Origin: Bryobacteraceae bacterium
GTDB lineage: Bacteria > Acidobacteriota > Terriglobia > Bryobacterales > Bryobacteraceae
Assembly: GCA_026002855.1 (NCBI GenBank)
Contig: BPGD01000001.1
Location: forward strand, 3,418,001 to 3,482,000
Length of the DNA: 64,000 bases
Direction: 5' to 3'
Below are positions 53,229 to 63,160 of this stretch, piece by piece. Positions within the stretch are counted from its first letter, which is position 1. The number at the start of each line of letters is the position of its first letter. The position numbers were made by a program, and so were the translations under genes. The notes beneath the pieces are model-generated. The model was not told the origin of the DNA and ran no database searches. It was given only the letters and a program-made list of their open reading frames with translations.

Positions 53229-55125
53229 GGGTGAGATCCTCCTTGCCGGCGGCATGCATCTGCGTCAGCCCGTGGGCGGTCTTTTCCCAGTAATGCGGCC
53301 GGTGCATGAGCTGCCAGAACGCTTTCCAGGCGGCCAGCGACATGAGGAAGTAGTAGGCGGGAAGCTGGACGGCCCACAGGACCAGCGTTGGCCGCCCCCG
53401 CTGCCAGCCGGCCAGCATGTGGAAGTAGATCAGCAGGCCGTTGGCCACGGGGAGAAGGAACAGGGATACGTCCAGCAGCGGCCCCGGAAACAGCGGCGCG
53501 AGAGCGGTCGTGCGCGTCAGCAGCCAGTAGAGATACATCGCGGCCAGGGGCGGGAACACGAGCGGGGCGAGAAACGAGCCGCCAATGAAGGCCTGGAAAC
53601 CGAGAAAGCCGCGCCAGCCCAGGCGCCGGAACGTCCGCCATGGCCGGCGCATGTAGACCAGCCAGGTCTGGATGTAGCCCTTGATCCAGCGGCTGCGCTG
53701 GTTGATCCAGTTCCGCAACTGGCAGTTCGCCTCCTCAAACGTGGTCGAGTCCAGCACACCGACCTTCCAGCCGCTCATCGTGAACCGCAGTCCCAGATCG
53801 GCGTCTTCGGTGACATTGAACGGATCCCAACCGCCCAGCGCCCGGATGATCTCGACGCGGAAGTGGTTCGAGGTCCCGCCGAGCGGGATGGGGATCCCCA
53901 GAGATTCCAGGCCCGGCAGGTACCAGTCGAACCAGAGCGAATACTCGAGAGTGAAGAGACGGGTGAGCCAGTTCTCGTTCCAGTTGAAGTAATTCAGCCG
54001 CGCCTGGAGGCAGACCACGTCCCAGGGGGCCTTCCGGAAGGCGGCAACGGCCTTTTTCAGTTGATCCGGTTCAGGGACGTCTTCCGCGTCATAGATGGTC
54101 AGGAACAGGCCTTGGGCAAATGGGAGGGCATAGTTGAGGGCCTTCGGTTTGGTGCGCGGTTCCGATGGAGGAACCACGACGAGCTCGACATTGGCCTCCA
54201 GTCCGGCCCGCTTGCAGGCCTCAATGGTTTCGGGATCGTCGCCCTCGAGAATGAGCCGGATGTCAAGCTTTGAGCGCGGATAATCGAGCCGGCGCAGGGC
54301 GTTGGCGAGTGTCGGCACGACGGCGGCGTCGCGGTAAAGCGGCACGAGAATCGTGTAAATGGGCAGGCTTCGGGGATCCAGACTTTCCAGCTCTTCGCGC
54401 GTCGTGCGCACCTGGTACAGCGTGCTGCTCCCGCGCCAGACCAGCACCGCGCGCAGGAGGAAGCTGCCGGCCAGCGCGGCGATGACCAGAGCATGCAGAG
54501 CGACGAGCGCCGCCAGCCCCTTCCACAGCAAAGCGGCAACCAGCGCGGCAAGAAGAATCCCTCCCGCCGCCTTTTGGCGCTTGTCAAGAACCGTGCGCGC
54601 CGAATGGACCGGGTCGCGCCGTTCGCGCCCGGAAATCGCATTCTTGAGGAGCGTGTCGTGGGCCAGGCGTTGCACCGTCCAGAGGATGTCCAGGCGCGAA
54701 GTCACGACGAATTCCGTTTGCGGCCCGTAATCCGCCCGGAGCGTGGCGAGCGTATCCTCCCCGACGTCTGTGACGGCGATTTGAAGCGTGCCTCCGCGTC
54801 TGCGCCATGGGACGTATCGCAGGCGGGCGTAATCATCGAGCCGCGAGGCGTCAAACAGCGCCGGGTCCGGGGGATGCTCCACCAGGTTCACAAACGGCAG
54901 ACCGTGCTGCTCAGCGAGAAACGCGTAGAAATCGAGCGGCCGGATCCAGCCCTCGGCCATGAGTACCTGCCCCAGCGCCATGCCGCTAGACTGCTGCAAC
55001 TCGAGCGCCTGGCGAAGCTGGTGTTCGCTGATCAGGCCGGCTGCCACCAGCCGTTCGCCGATCCGCGGTGACGTGGCGGCACTGGAACCCGTGGGCCTTC
55101 CGGCGTCTTTCAGAAGGTCTTCCAT
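53218..55125 (-). CDS. NfrB-like membrane glycosyltransferase with MshEN-type N-terminal domain
   Basis: The start at 55125 gives 635 residues and overlaps the upstream gene by 16 bases. Residues about 20-150 form a GspE/MshE N-terminal domain: RIGERLVAAGLISEHQLRQALELQ (21-44) fits the RxGxxLxxxGxxxxxxLxxxLxxQ cyclic-di-GMP-binding pattern and a second, weaker copy follows. Two membrane segments lead into a family-2 glycosyltransferase with TIYDAEDVPEPDQL, NVTEDADLGLRF and NQRSRWIKGYIQTW (QxxRW), then several C-terminal membrane helices. NfrB, the phage N4 adsorption protein, has this architecture. It is likely a processive, c-di-GMP-controlled polysaccharide synthase. Confidence 0.88.
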   Translation of the reverse strand: MEDLLKDAGRPTGSSAATSPRIGERLVAAGLISEHQLRQALELQQSSGMALGQVLMAEGWIRPLDFYAFLAEQHGLPFVNLVEHPPDPALFDASRLDDYARLRYVPWRRRGGTLQIAVTDVGEDTLATLRADYGPQTEFVVTSRLDILWTVQRLAHDTLLKNAISGRERRDPVHSARTVLDKRQKAAGGILLAALVAALLWKGLAALVALHALVIAALAGSFLLRAVLVWRGSSTLYQVRTTREELESLDPRSLPIYTILVPLYRDAAVVPTLANALRRLDYPRSKLDIRLILEGDDPETIEACKRAGLEANVELVVVPPSEPRTKPKALNYALPFAQGLFLTIYDAEDVPEPDQLKKAVAAFRKAPWDVVCLQARLNYFNWNENWLTRLFTLEYSLWFDWYLPGLESLGIPIPLGGTSNHFRVEIIRALGGWDPFNVTEDADLGLRFTMSGWKVGVLDSTTFEEANCQLRNWINQRSRWIKGYIQTWLVYMRRPWRTFRRLGWRGFLGFQAFIGGSFLAPLVFPPLAAMYLYWLLTRTTALAPLFPGPLLDVSLFLLPVANGLLIYFHMLAGWQRGRPTLVLWAVQLPAYYFLMSLAAWKAFWQLMHRPHYWEKTAHGLTQMHAAGKEDLTRAA

Positions 55126-55955
55126 ACGGCGAATACCCACTGCCGTCCGATGCCGATGTTTCGGCCGGCCACGTCCCAGCCGTAACCTCCCTGAAGGCGC
55201 AACTGCGGCCCAAGGCGAATCACCACAGAAGGCTGAACCCGCAGCAGGTGAAACCAGGGCTCCACCTGCGGGTTGACTCCGGCCGGCAAGGCCGGAAAAT
55301 GGCCTGTGCTGCGGATCCCGAAGACCTGTGTCATCAAAGTGACGCGGGAGTTCACATGCAGACCGCCGCTGGCTTCGCCGCGCCATTGGTCGGCGGGGCG
55401 GCCCCAGCGAATGCGATACCCGCCCTCGCCCGAAAAGTAGCCCCAGCGCCGCCCCACCGGGAAACTTCGCCCGGCCTGAAGGAGCATTTCCAGATCGCCT
55501 TGTCCATTGCCGGGCCGCGGCTGGGTGCGCGCGGAGTACGCAGGCGCCTTGGCGAGCGCCTGCAACGATACCTGCCAGCCGCTATCGGAGGCCCTCAATG
55601 CCCTGCGAAAGCCCGCTTGCATGTCGCCGGCAGCGGTGGCGGAGGCCCGATAGAAACGATCCTCGTACCGCAGGGTTGGCACGCTGAAAGAAAAGATCCC
55701 GGTCCAGCGGTTCGTCAGACCGACCTCCATCCACACATTGGGCGACCAGCTTCGGAACTCGGCGTCAGGCCCGAGAGGCTCGCGCGCGCCGTCCAGTGAG
55801 AAACGCTCATCGGCGAAGTATCGGTTCAGCCCCGCGATCAGGATTCCGTGGCCGCGCTTCTGCACCCAGGCCGCAGCATTGGCATTTATGGTCGTAAGAA
55901 CTATCACCGAGATCGCTCGCAGCCACATCTCGAATTGATGATCGGCAGAACGCAT
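55110..55955 (-). CDS. Outer-membrane beta-barrel-like protein partnered with the glycosyltransferase
   Basis: A protein of about 281 residues; the ATG at 55955 or 55928 both keep the signal peptide (MWLRAISVIVLTTINANAAAW). The rest alternates aromatic and polar residues in beta-strand-like stretches (WMEVGLTNRWTGIFSFSVPTLRYEDRFYR, WGYFSGEGGYRIRWG, LRLQGGYGWDVAGRNIGIGRQWVFAVWKTF) and ends in Phe, as in outer-membrane barrels. I do not recognise a named family. The 16-base overlap with the glycosyltransferase gene suggests that it is the export or receptor partner, as NfrA is for NfrB, though it is not similar to NfrA by eye. Confidence 0.72.
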   Translation of the reverse strand: MRSADHQFEMWLRAISVIVLTTINANAAAWVQKRGHGILIAGLNRYFADERFSLDGAREPLGPDAEFRSWSPNVWMEVGLTNRWTGIFSFSVPTLRYEDRFYRASATAAGDMQAGFRRALRASDSGWQVSLQALAKAPAYSARTQPRPGNGQGDLEMLLQAGRSFPVGRRWGYFSGEGGYRIRWGRPADQWRGEASGGLHVNSRVTLMTQVFGIRSTGHFPALPAGVNPQVEPWFHLLRVQPSVVIRLGPQLRLQGGYGWDVAGRNIGIGRQWVFAVWKTF

Positions 55956-56054
55956 TAAATTCTGTAGAGCTAACCTAGTCAAAGCATTTCGTCGCCGAGG
56001 AGAGCAGTTTCCTTGCCGCCCTTTCGGGGGTAACATGAATATTACTTAACTTAG

Positions 56055-56297
56055 TTATTTGTGTGTGCGGTTGGCCGCGGAATCTGCGCGCCAGAGATCG
56101 CGCATGTCGCGGCGGATCTGCCGGAAGCGCTCGATGTCGACCCCGGTCTGTCGGCAGACATCCTCCTCAGGAATTGCCCCTAGGTAAAAGAGGCGCACCG
56201 CCAACTGTTCCTGCGCTTCGAGAAGGCGCATGAACTGCAGCAGGAGTGAGCCAGCGTGAACTTCGGGGCGGCCAGCCGCTTGGGGACGAGTTGGCAT
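56055..56297 (-). CDS. Small helix-turn-helix-like hypothetical protein
   Basis: An 80-residue protein, MPTRPQAAGRPEV and so on, with AQEQLAVRLFYLGAIPEEDVCRQTGVDIERFRQIRRDMRDLW. This resembles sigma region 4: a helix, then a helix-turn-helix in which the second helix would contact DNA. It is too short to be a sigma factor and no other domain is seen. It lies alone between the barrel protein gene and the hybrid kinase gene, all on the minus strand, with a gap of about 250 bases on the kinase side. Confidence 0.5.
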   Translation of the reverse strand: MPTRPQAAGRPEVHAGSLLLQFMRLLEAQEQLAVRLFYLGAIPEEDVCRQTGVDIERFRQIRRDMRDLWRADSAANRTHK

Positions 56298-56550
56298 CGG
56301 GCTAACCTCCTATGGACTCTCGAAAGCGCACTGTGTGGGCGTAGTTCGATGGGCACTGGGTACTAGGGGTACTATATCTCAGTTTTCCACAGGAGATCAA
56401 CAGGCAAGCCAAGGCGAGATGGAAGTTAATGTTGATCCCTGTTCATCGAGGTCAACCCGCCATTTTGTGGGCACGGGTATGTCGGAGCGAGTCGAGGTGT
56501 TCGCGGCTGGGAATCTCTGGTGTTTGAACCTTACGGTAAATCGGAAGCGG

Positions 56551-59500
56551 TCAGTTGGCGGGGTCTGGCTGGACTGCGCCGGGCTCCTGCTCGCCCTGCC
56601 GCATTGCAAATGGGCCAGGGATCCAGCGGGTCAGCACTTCGGCAAGCGCCTGAAGGGAGATGGGCTTAGCGAGGAAATCGTTCATGCCAGCCTCGATGCA
56701 TCGGCGTCGTTCTTCGGGCAGGACGTGTGCAGTCAGTGCCACCAGCGGAGGGGACTGAAGAATGCTTGGGCCCGATTCTTGTCGAATGTAACGGGCCACT
56801 TCCAGCCCGTCCATTTCAGGCATGGATAGGTCGAGCAGCACCAAATCATAGTGGTTCCGTCGAAGGGCCTCGATCGCCTCGCGACCATTACTGACTATGT
56901 CGCACTCAAAACCCAATTTCGCCAACAGGCCCGCGGTCACGCGCTGGTTCAGGATGTTGTCCTCCGCCACCAGGATTTTCGCCCGCCGCGAAGCGACGCG
57001 CTCGAAGGCAGAGCCGTGTCCTTGGGAAGCCAGGGCATTGGTGTCTGGCCTGTTTATTTGAGGCTCGGCAAGTGGAAGGAGGATGCCTGTCTGAATCAAC
57101 GCTGTTTGCAGTTCTAAGCACCGCAAGGGTGTTCGGAGGAGGAGTGTGCCGTCCATGACTTCTGCAGCGACACCGGCGTCTGTAATCGCCAGGATTTGGG
57201 GCGCAAGGCCACCGAGGTTTGTAATCATCCTTCGGCAATGGGCGATGTCACTCGCCGAGTATTCGTCGGCCCACAACAACAGCGCTATCCTCTCTGGGCC
57301 GTGTTGTCGGAGGTGGTGAAAGACGTTGGTTACCGAATCGTCTTCGAGCGTTGTTGTCCCAAGCCATCTCAGCATCTCCGCTGCGGCCTCGCGGCGTTGA
57401 TGCAGTCCCGAGATGACCCAAACGCGCGAGTCGGTTTGGGAAAGCTGGGGCTGTTGAAAGCCTGTGGAGGAGGCTTGAGTGGTGGGGATCAAAACGGAGA
57501 AGGTGGAGCCTTTGCCTATGATGCTCTCAACGGTGACTTCGCCCTGCATTAGATCCACAAGCTGCCGTACGATAGCCAGACCCAGTCCCACGCCACCGGA
57601 GTTGTGTCGGCCGGATTCGTCGAGCTGGGCGAACTTTTCAAAGATCAATGGGATCTTTTCGGTTGGGATGCCCGGGCCAGTGTCTTCGACGGACATCTCC
57701 AAGATGCCTTCCACGTCGGACTGTGCTTTCCTCCTCCAGGCAAGGCGTATGCACACACGGCCCTGTTTGGTGTACTTGATTGCATTGCTAACGAGGTTGA
57801 GGAGAATCTGCCTCAGGCGGCGGGCATCTCCGATGAGCGTCTGCGGTGTTCCAGGGCGGATGGAACCGATCAGTTCCAGACCCTTATAGCCCGCTGCCAG
57901 CGCCAGTTCGCCAAGAACATCATCCAGAAGTTGCGCAACTGCGAAAGGCTCCTGATCAAGCCGAAGGCGGCCTGCCTCGATGGCGGACATATCCAGCAGC
58001 TCATCAATGAGGTGTAGCAGATTGCGGCAGCTCGACAGGATGGCATCCACGCGTTCAGCCGCCTCCGGGCCGCCAACCTGATCCCGAAGCAGCAAGGCCA
58101 TGCCGAGGATGGCGTTGAGAGGAGTTCGCATTTCATGGCTCATCTTCGCCAAGAAGTCGGTCTTGGCCCGGCTGGCCTGTTCGGCGCGGCGACGCGCCTC
58201 TTCGAGCTGTTGAAGGGCCGCGGCGAGAGCGTCAGCCTTGGCTTGTTCTCCTTGCCGGGCCCGTTCAAGCTCCTGCATTTTTCTCTGGAGTTCCTCTTCG
58301 GCCTGCCGCTGCCGGGTTATGTCGCGCGACACACCTACAACAGAGACCACCTCACCGACCGGGCCGCGCACCGCAACCGCTCGTCCCTCATGCCAGCACC
58401 AGGCGCCATTGGCGTGCCGAACGCGGTAGGCGAGGGCTAGCTCGCTGGCCCGCCCCTCGAAAAGCTCCTCAAGTGCCTGGGATGCCTGAGGCCAGTCCTC
58501 AGGATGGATGCCCGGCCGGAACGACCGCCCTTCGAGTTCCTCAGGCCGATATCCAGCGCCGCGTAGCCAGGAGGGGGAGGCGTAGGTGATCCGGCCCTCC
58601 CGCGAGACCGCCCAGACGAGGTCGGCCGCGTGCTCGACAATCATGCGGTAGCGGTGCTCGCTCTCGGCCAGATGCTGGCGGAGACGCATGGGCTCGCTTA
58701 CGTCGCGCAGCACGGCCACATAGTGAGTCTGACCGCCGATGTGGGCCGGGGCCACCGAGAGTTCAATCGCCACTGGCGAGCCCTCGTGTTTGTATGCTGT
58801 CACGGTGGCCCGGCTTTCCTGAGGCATTTCGCCAGAGCCACAACGCAGCCAGCCCAGCAGAGCAGAAGTGTGCGCATCCTCTGTGCCGGCAACGGGCTCC
58901 ATCCGGACGAGCTGTCCAAGACATTGTCCGGCGGCCTGGTCAGCTGAAAACCCGAAAAGGGCCTCTGCGGCTGGATTCCAGAGCAGGATGCGGCTACCCG
59001 GGTCCAGCATCACGATCGCGTCGCGAGCCGAGCCAACGATGGCCTTGAGCTGCTCGTGTTTCTCGCGCCATTTGTGCTCGGCCTCTTCCCGCTCGGCGAC
59101 GTTTTCAATTACTGCCATGAAAAGCCGTTGCGATCCTTCTTCGATCAACTCGAGGCACACGTCGACCGGGTATGTCGAACCGTCCTTGCGCCGATGCACC
59201 GTATGGAACCGCAGCCGTGTTTGAGAGCCGTCTCGCAGGGGAGCCAGCAGGGTTTCAAATGTTTGCCGGTTGAACTCTGGCTTGAGGTCGAGTGGCGTCA
59301 GCTGTTGCAGCTCTTCGAGCGTATAACCAAGCGAGTCCAACGCACTGCGGCTGGCTTCGACGAAGCGCAGCGTTTCATCCTCGAACACGTAAATCTCGTT
59401 GCTTGATGCCTCGAGGATGCGGCCAAGCCGCGCGGCTCGCAGCTCGGACTGGCGTGCGCGGGTGACATCAACAAAGGCGACGCCAATTGTGCCGCGCTGG

Positions 59501-60327
59501 ACAGGCCAGGTCTGCACCAGAAATCTGCGGCCGAGCGAGTCCACATGCTCCTCGACAACTCTCGCCTGGCCGCTGCGGTCGACCTCATCAAAGAGTGCCA
59601 ACCATCGGGCGGCCTCCTCGGCGGGCAACCACTCGGTGAGGCGCTTGCCCAGAAGCTGATTCGCATCCAGACCGCACTGGGCCGTAAACTGACGATTCGC
59701 CGTGCGTAGCATCGAGTCAACGACTCGGCCCTGACCGTCGCGCAACAGTTCGTGGGTAGCCACAGCGGCCAAGGCGTGCTCGGCGAGAAGACGGTAGCGT
59801 TGCTCGCTTTCGGCCAGCTCCTGATGGGCGCGATAGAGTTCAGTAACGTCGCGAAAGACCAGCACGGCGCCCACGGGCCTGCCCTGCGGGCCGAAAATCG
59901 GGGCGCAGCTGTCAGCGATGGCGATCTCAAGACCGTCGCGGTTGATCAGAAGCGTGTCATTGGCCAGGCCTGTTGCAGCGCCTTCGGCGATCGTCCTTGG
60001 AACCGGATTGGCCGCCGGCTGCTTCGTGCGGGCATTCACAATCCGAAACACCTTTTCCAGCGGCTGGCCTGCCGCTTCGGCCGCCGGCCAGCCGCAAAGC
60101 TGTTCGGCGACGGGATTCATGCTGGTGATTCGTCCGTCCGCGTCGCAGACAATGACGCCGTCGCCAATCGAGCGAAATACGGCCGCGAGGTAGCCGTGCT
60201 TGCCTCCGAAGCCCTCAGGGGCAGGCTTGCTGGAGCGCCGCCGTTTCCAGAGCAGCGCCAGCGCTAGCGCCCCGAAGAGCAGTGCCCCCAACACCGCCTT
60301 AACGATCCAGGTTTGCCCCTGCTGCAT
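56551..60327 (-). CDS. Multi-PAS hybrid sensor histidine kinase
   Basis: The 1258-residue protein has one membrane anchor (residues 8-27) and then about five PAS domains up to residue 660 (for example [111 protein letters not shown]). A coiled coil leads to the dimerisation helix with the phospho-His H731 in [13 protein letters not shown]. The ATPase has [26 protein letters not shown] and [14 protein letters not shown] weak receiver-like stretch follows, then a true receiver with phospho-acceptor D1166 in [11 protein letters not shown]. The anchor without a large outer domain suggests it senses cytosolic or redox cues. It lies alone. Confidence 0.94.
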   Translation of the reverse strand: MQQGQTWIVKAVLGALLFGALALALLWKRRRSSKPAPEGFGGKHGYLAAVFRSIGDGVIVCDADGRITSMNPVAEQLCGWPAAEAAGQPLEKVFRIVNARTKQPAANPVPRTIAEGAATGLANDTLLINRDGLEIAIADSCAPIFGPQGRPVGAVLVFRDVTELYRAHQELAESEQRYRLLAEHALAAVATHELLRDGQGRVVDSMLRTANRQFTAQCGLDANQLLGKRLTEWLPAEEAARWLALFDEVDRSGQARVVEEHVDSLGRRFLVQTWPVQRGTIGVAFVDVTRARQSELRAARLGRILEASSNEIYVFEDETLRFVEASRSALDSLGYTLEELQQLTPLDLKPEFNRQTFETLLAPLRDGSQTRLRFHTVHRRKDGSTYPVDVCLELIEEGSQRLFMAVIENVAEREEAEHKWREKHEQLKAIVGSARDAIVMLDPGSRILLWNPAAEALFGFSADQAAGQCLGQLVRMEPVAGTEDAHTSALLGWLRCGSGEMPQESRATVTAYKHEGSPVAIELSVAPAHIGGQTHYVAVLRDVSEPMRLRQHLAESEHRYRMIVEHAADLVWAVSREGRITYASPSWLRGAGYRPEELEGRSFRPGIHPEDWPQASQALEELFEGRASELALAYRVRHANGAWCWHEGRAVAVRGPVGEVVSVVGVSRDITRQRQAEEELQRKMQELERARQGEQAKADALAAALQQLEEARRRAEQASRAKTDFLAKMSHEMRTPLNAILGMALLLRDQVGGPEAAERVDAILSSCRNLLHLIDELLDMSAIEAGRLRLDQEPFAVAQLLDDVLGELALAAGYKGLELIGSIRPGTPQTLIGDARRLRQILLNLVSNAIKYTKQGRVCIRLAWRRKAQSDVEGILEMSVEDTGPGIPTEKIPLIFEKFAQLDESGRHNSGGVGLGLAIVRQLVDLMQGEVTVESIIGKGSTFSVLIPTTQASSTGFQQPQLSQTDSRVWVISGLHQRREAAAEMLRWLGTTTLEDDSVTNVFHHLRQHGPERIALLLWADEYSASDIAHCRRMITNLGGLAPQILAITDAGVAAEVMDGTLLLRTPLRCLELQTALIQTGILLPLAEPQINRPDTNALASQGHGSAFERVASRRAKILVAEDNILNQRVTAGLLAKLGFECDIVSNGREAIEALRRNHYDLVLLDLSMPEMDGLEVARYIRQESGPSILQSPPLVALTAHVLPEERRRCIEAGMNDFLAKPISLQALAEVLTRWIPGPFAMRQGEQEPGAVQPDPAN

Positions 60328-60484
60328 CCTTCGCTCACCGTTTCAGATGCCATCGGCAGAGGGCTTGACATAGCGCCCTCTGCAGGTTCTTATCGGCTTC
60401 CGCAGGTCTCCTGCTGAGAGACATCCGGAGCCCGTGTGCCCAAGTGGATAGCCAAGCCGCCATCCCTCTGCAGGGCTTCTTATA

Positions 60485-60555
60485 AGAGGCTGTGCGATTG
60501 GCTCAAGGACTCGCGTGACCAGCTACGACCGATGGGCTCCTGTCGCACAGCCTCT
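60485..60555. repeat. Perfect 13-bp inverted repeat in the 433-base gap 60328-60760
   Basis: AGAGGCTGTGCGA (60485-60497) and TCGCACAGCCTCT (60543-60555) are perfect inverted copies 45 bases apart. The gap between the kinase gene and the HipA-like gene (60328-60760) holds no convincing gene. The repeat could be the ends of a tiny mobile element, a structured RNA, or a regulatory stem. Confidence 0.6.
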
Positions 60556-60760
60556 GAGACCATGGCGCAGATCCGGAGCCGTAACAGGCGTTTAGCGACA
60601 TTGCGGAACCTTACCTTACCCACTTGAAACCCACCCGGCAAGAGGGGGTGGCTCCAGATGAGATTAGGTGGCAGCGACGGCGCATTCTTTGTGCAATCGC
60701 GCCAGACTGCCGTTTTTTCTTCGAGACGACCGCGCTGTTCGGCCCCACTACTGACCAGAG

Positions 60761-61531
60761 ATGACGAGCGAAGCAATCGTGGAAGCTGTCCAGCTGGAGG
60801 CCAAAACCTTTCTGCGACGCATGCGGGGCACCTCGATGGCGGCAGCCATGGAAGTCGCTGACGGCCGTTGCCTGGTTGTGAAGCCGCCGTTGCGCGGCAC
60901 GCGGCCGCTGATCAACGAATGGCTTGGCTCGCGGCTGTTTCGTATCCTGGGCATACTGACAGCCGAGGCACACCCGGTGTTGGTGCCGGAACATCTGGCG
61001 AGAGCCGCCTGGCCGGAGCTGGCACCATCGGGCCCGATGGTTTGCGTTGGCAGCGCTTTCCCCGTCGATCCGGGCTTGCAGGCGATCTACGATTTTCTGC
61101 CGGAAGCCTTCGCGCCGAAGCTCGCCAACGCCGATCACCTGATTGGCGCGCTTGCGGTGGATCTGTGGGCCTTGCAGACCCGCCCGCGGCATACGGTCTT
61201 TTACCGCGACGAAGTGTTCTGGGCTTGCATGATCTGCCACTCCGGACTGTTTGGTGGCGCCAGCTGGAGCGATCCACCGCACGTGGCTCCCATCAATCCA
61301 GTCCAGCGCTGGGTCTATCGACTTGCCGAGGCGGAGCGCCATAGCGAGCTGTGGCTCGAGCAGATTCTTTCGCTTCCGGAGACTAACCTAGCAGCATTGT
61401 TTTCGGCCGTACCGACCTGCTGGTTGAGCGCGGAGATCGGCTCAGAGCTAGCGTCGCGAGCAGCGCTGCTGCTCGAGCGCCGCCAAACGCTGCCTGAGCT
61501 GTTGGGCGAAGCGCTGGGGCTGGCGGCGTGA
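60761..61531 (+). CDS. HipA_2-like protein, probable pseudokinase
   Basis: The 256-residue protein follows the HipA-like kinase domain HipA_2: MRGTSMAAAMEVADGRCLVVKPPLRGTRPLINEWLGSRLFRILGI (glycine-rich loop and the VVK lysine) and FPVDPGLQAIYDFLPEAF in the middle, then VDLWALQTRPRHTVFY and ACMICHSGLFGG. In the family as I know it, the last parts normally read like NxDGRQ and IDHG/IDQG, carrying the catalytic and metal-binding Asps. Here those Asps are absent (QTRPRH, ICHSG), so it is probably a pseudokinase or a different binding protein. No HipB-like antitoxin is adjacent. Two more genes follow on the same strand. Confidence 0.72.
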   Translation: MTSEAIVEAVQLEAKTFLRRMRGTSMAAAMEVADGRCLVVKPPLRGTRPLINEWLGSRLFRILGILTAEAHPVLVPEHLARAAWPELAPSGPMVCVGSAFPVDPGLQAIYDFLPEAFAPKLANADHLIGALAVDLWALQTRPRHTVFYRDEVFWACMICHSGLFGGASWSDPPHVAPINPVQRWVYRLAEAERHSELWLEQILSLPETNLAALFSAVPTCWLSAEIGSELASRAALLLERRQTLPELLGEALGLAA

Positions 61532-61593
61532 GGCGCGCTTGGCCGAAAGATGCGCTGCAGCTGCATCTGCGCTAGGCTCGACATTGGGTTGTT

Positions 61594-61944
61594 ATGAACG
61601 CCCCATCGCTCGAGCTGGCACTGATTGAGCTTCACTACCCCGGCCTGCCGCCTACGGTGGCGGGCTTGGTCGTCTTTGACCAAGCCACCGGCCGCACTCA
61701 GTGGCGTTTCCGTCGCGACTGGACCCTGGTTGGCGACGAAGTCGACCGCTTCGTGCTCGAAGGAGTCGAGGATCTGGTTCGCGCGATCGAAGCTGAACAT
61801 GGGCCGCAGCAGTGCCTCAAGCTGATCGAGGAGCAGTGGTCAAACACCCTTCGGCTGTCGACGCGGCTGGCCTTCGGCTCGGCCGACGCCGATCTGAGCG
61901 GCTGTGCCGACGCTCTGGCGGCGATTTTGCTTGGCCACGACTGA
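61594..61944 (+). CDS. Hypothetical protein of the HipA_2-like cluster
   Basis: A 116-residue protein starting at the ATG at 61594. The sequence LALIELHYPGLPPTVAGLVVFDQATGRTQWRFRRDWTLVGDEVDRFVLEGVEDLVRAIEAEHGPQQCLKLIEEQWSNTLRLSTR suggests a beta-rich front half and a helical back half. I do not recognise a family. It lies 62 bases after the HipA_2-like gene and 177 bases before its paralogue, so it may be a partner of one or both. Confidence 0.7.
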   Translation: MNAPSLELALIELHYPGLPPTVAGLVVFDQATGRTQWRFRRDWTLVGDEVDRFVLEGVEDLVRAIEAEHGPQQCLKLIEEQWSNTLRLSTRLAFGSADADLSGCADALAAILLGHD

Positions 61945-62121
61945 GGATGCCCTCGGGGCCAAATCCTTTCGTGCAAGGCGAGCTCGACGGCGGATTCACA
62001 CTGATCCCCACGGTCCCCGCTAGCGGAGGCACAAAGTGCGCTGCAGGTTGGTCGGGGGCCTTGACAGCGAAAAGAGAGTACCGTATCTGATTATCAATGG
62101 TCTCTGCTGTGGAGGCACGAT

Positions 62122-62955
62122 ATGTCGCCACAACCAGCTGTAGAGGAGTCGAAGGCTATCGAAGTATTGAGCGGAAAGGATTTGCCGGGCGAACGGCTCG
62201 TTGTCCGGGCCGACAACGGCTGGGCGTATGAAATACTGCAGCTCAGCTCCACCCTTCTGAAGTTTGCCCTGGCTCAGGCCGGGGCCAGCCTGTTGCGGGT
62301 ACTGGGGATTTTCGCGGCCGATATCCATTGGCTGAGGATCTCGCCCGAACTGATCCGGCAATCACGCATGCATGGTGGGAGGCAGCCTCAGGAGCTGACC
62401 GCGGTCGCCGCAGCCCTGCCAGTGGATCCCGGCCGCCAGCCGCTTTGGCCGACCTTGCCGGCCGAAGCTGCCGGAGCCCTGGTCAACGGGGATGACCTGC
62501 TCGGTGTGGCGATAGTTGATGTGTGGACAGGGTGTCGTCAACCCCATCGGCGCTGGTACTGCAAGCAGGGGCCTTGGTGGCTTTGCACCACCGCGGGCGA
62601 GGAGCTGCTGGTGCCTGTGCTCGAATCGGCATCCGGTCGGAGCCATACTGGGGATGACTGGCTCGCAGAAGAGCTGGGGGGCTTTGGAGCGAAAGACGTC
62701 GAACGATGGGTCCAGCGGATTGAGCAGCTTCCCGAACAAGCGCTAACTTCGGTGCTGCAGCCCTTGGCAAATGCCGGCCAAGGCGCCGGAGGCCTGTCCC
62801 CGATTGCGGCCTTCATTCAGGAGACGTTGCTGGAGCGACGGCGCAAGTTACAAGAAGCAGTCATGCAGATTCTCGGACCGAAACTGACGTCCGCCCGCAC
62901 CGAAGTCGCCAACCAGAGCTCGAGACGCCCGAGCAGCCTGAAGTGCCGCTCTTGA
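62122..62955 (+). CDS. Second HipA_2-like protein, more divergent
   Basis: A 277-residue protein; the ATG at 62122 has GGAGG 6 bases upstream. It aligns by eye with the protein at 60761-61531: LPVDPGRQPLWPTLPAEAAGALVNGDDLLGVAIVDVWTG matches FPVDPGLQAIYDFLPEAFAPKLANADHLIGALAVDLWAL, and AGASLLRVLGIFAADIHWL matches SRLFRILGILTAEAHPVL. The glycine-rich loop, the VVK lysine and the C-lobe Asps are all lost, so kinase activity is very unlikely. It has an extra Ser/Arg-rich tail. It is probably a diverged duplicate that kept the fold for binding. Confidence 0.68.
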   Translation: MSPQPAVEESKAIEVLSGKDLPGERLVVRADNGWAYEILQLSSTLLKFALAQAGASLLRVLGIFAADIHWLRISPELIRQSRMHGGRQPQELTAVAAALPVDPGRQPLWPTLPAEAAGALVNGDDLLGVAIVDVWTGCRQPHRRWYCKQGPWWLCTTAGEELLVPVLESASGRSHTGDDWLAEELGGFGAKDVERWVQRIEQLPEQALTSVLQPLANAGQGAGGLSPIAAFIQETLLERRRKLQEAVMQILGPKLTSARTEVANQSSRRPSSLKCRS

Positions 62956-63041
62956 TGAAGATGAATCGGAGGAATTTCGGCTGGAACCTGTTGATTAGAA
63001 ATACTCTTTAGGCAGGTAGCTACGCTTTGTCGGCGTTGTGC

Positions 63042-63067
63042 CCCCCCCTTTTTGTGGGGGGCTGCCC
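63042..63067. repeat. Strong G/C-run hairpin upstream of the sigma gene
   Basis: A run of eight C (63042-63049) can pair with six G (63057-63062) around TTTTTGT, and the same G run can alternatively pair with a following C run. It may end the HipA_2-like transcript before the sigma-factor gene. Confidence 0.45.
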
Positions 63068-63160
63068 CCCGCAAAAGAGATCAGCAAACCGACCGAGAAA
63101 TCGTGAGAGAATTGCCCTATCCAGTGAACTTCTTTCGCGAGGGAAGAAGGAGACACGCAA

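Noticed and set aside
60400-60480. A tRNA-like D-arm string (CCCAAGTGGATAGCC) in the gap after the kinase gene
   Set aside because: No matching acceptor, anticodon or T arm could be built around it.
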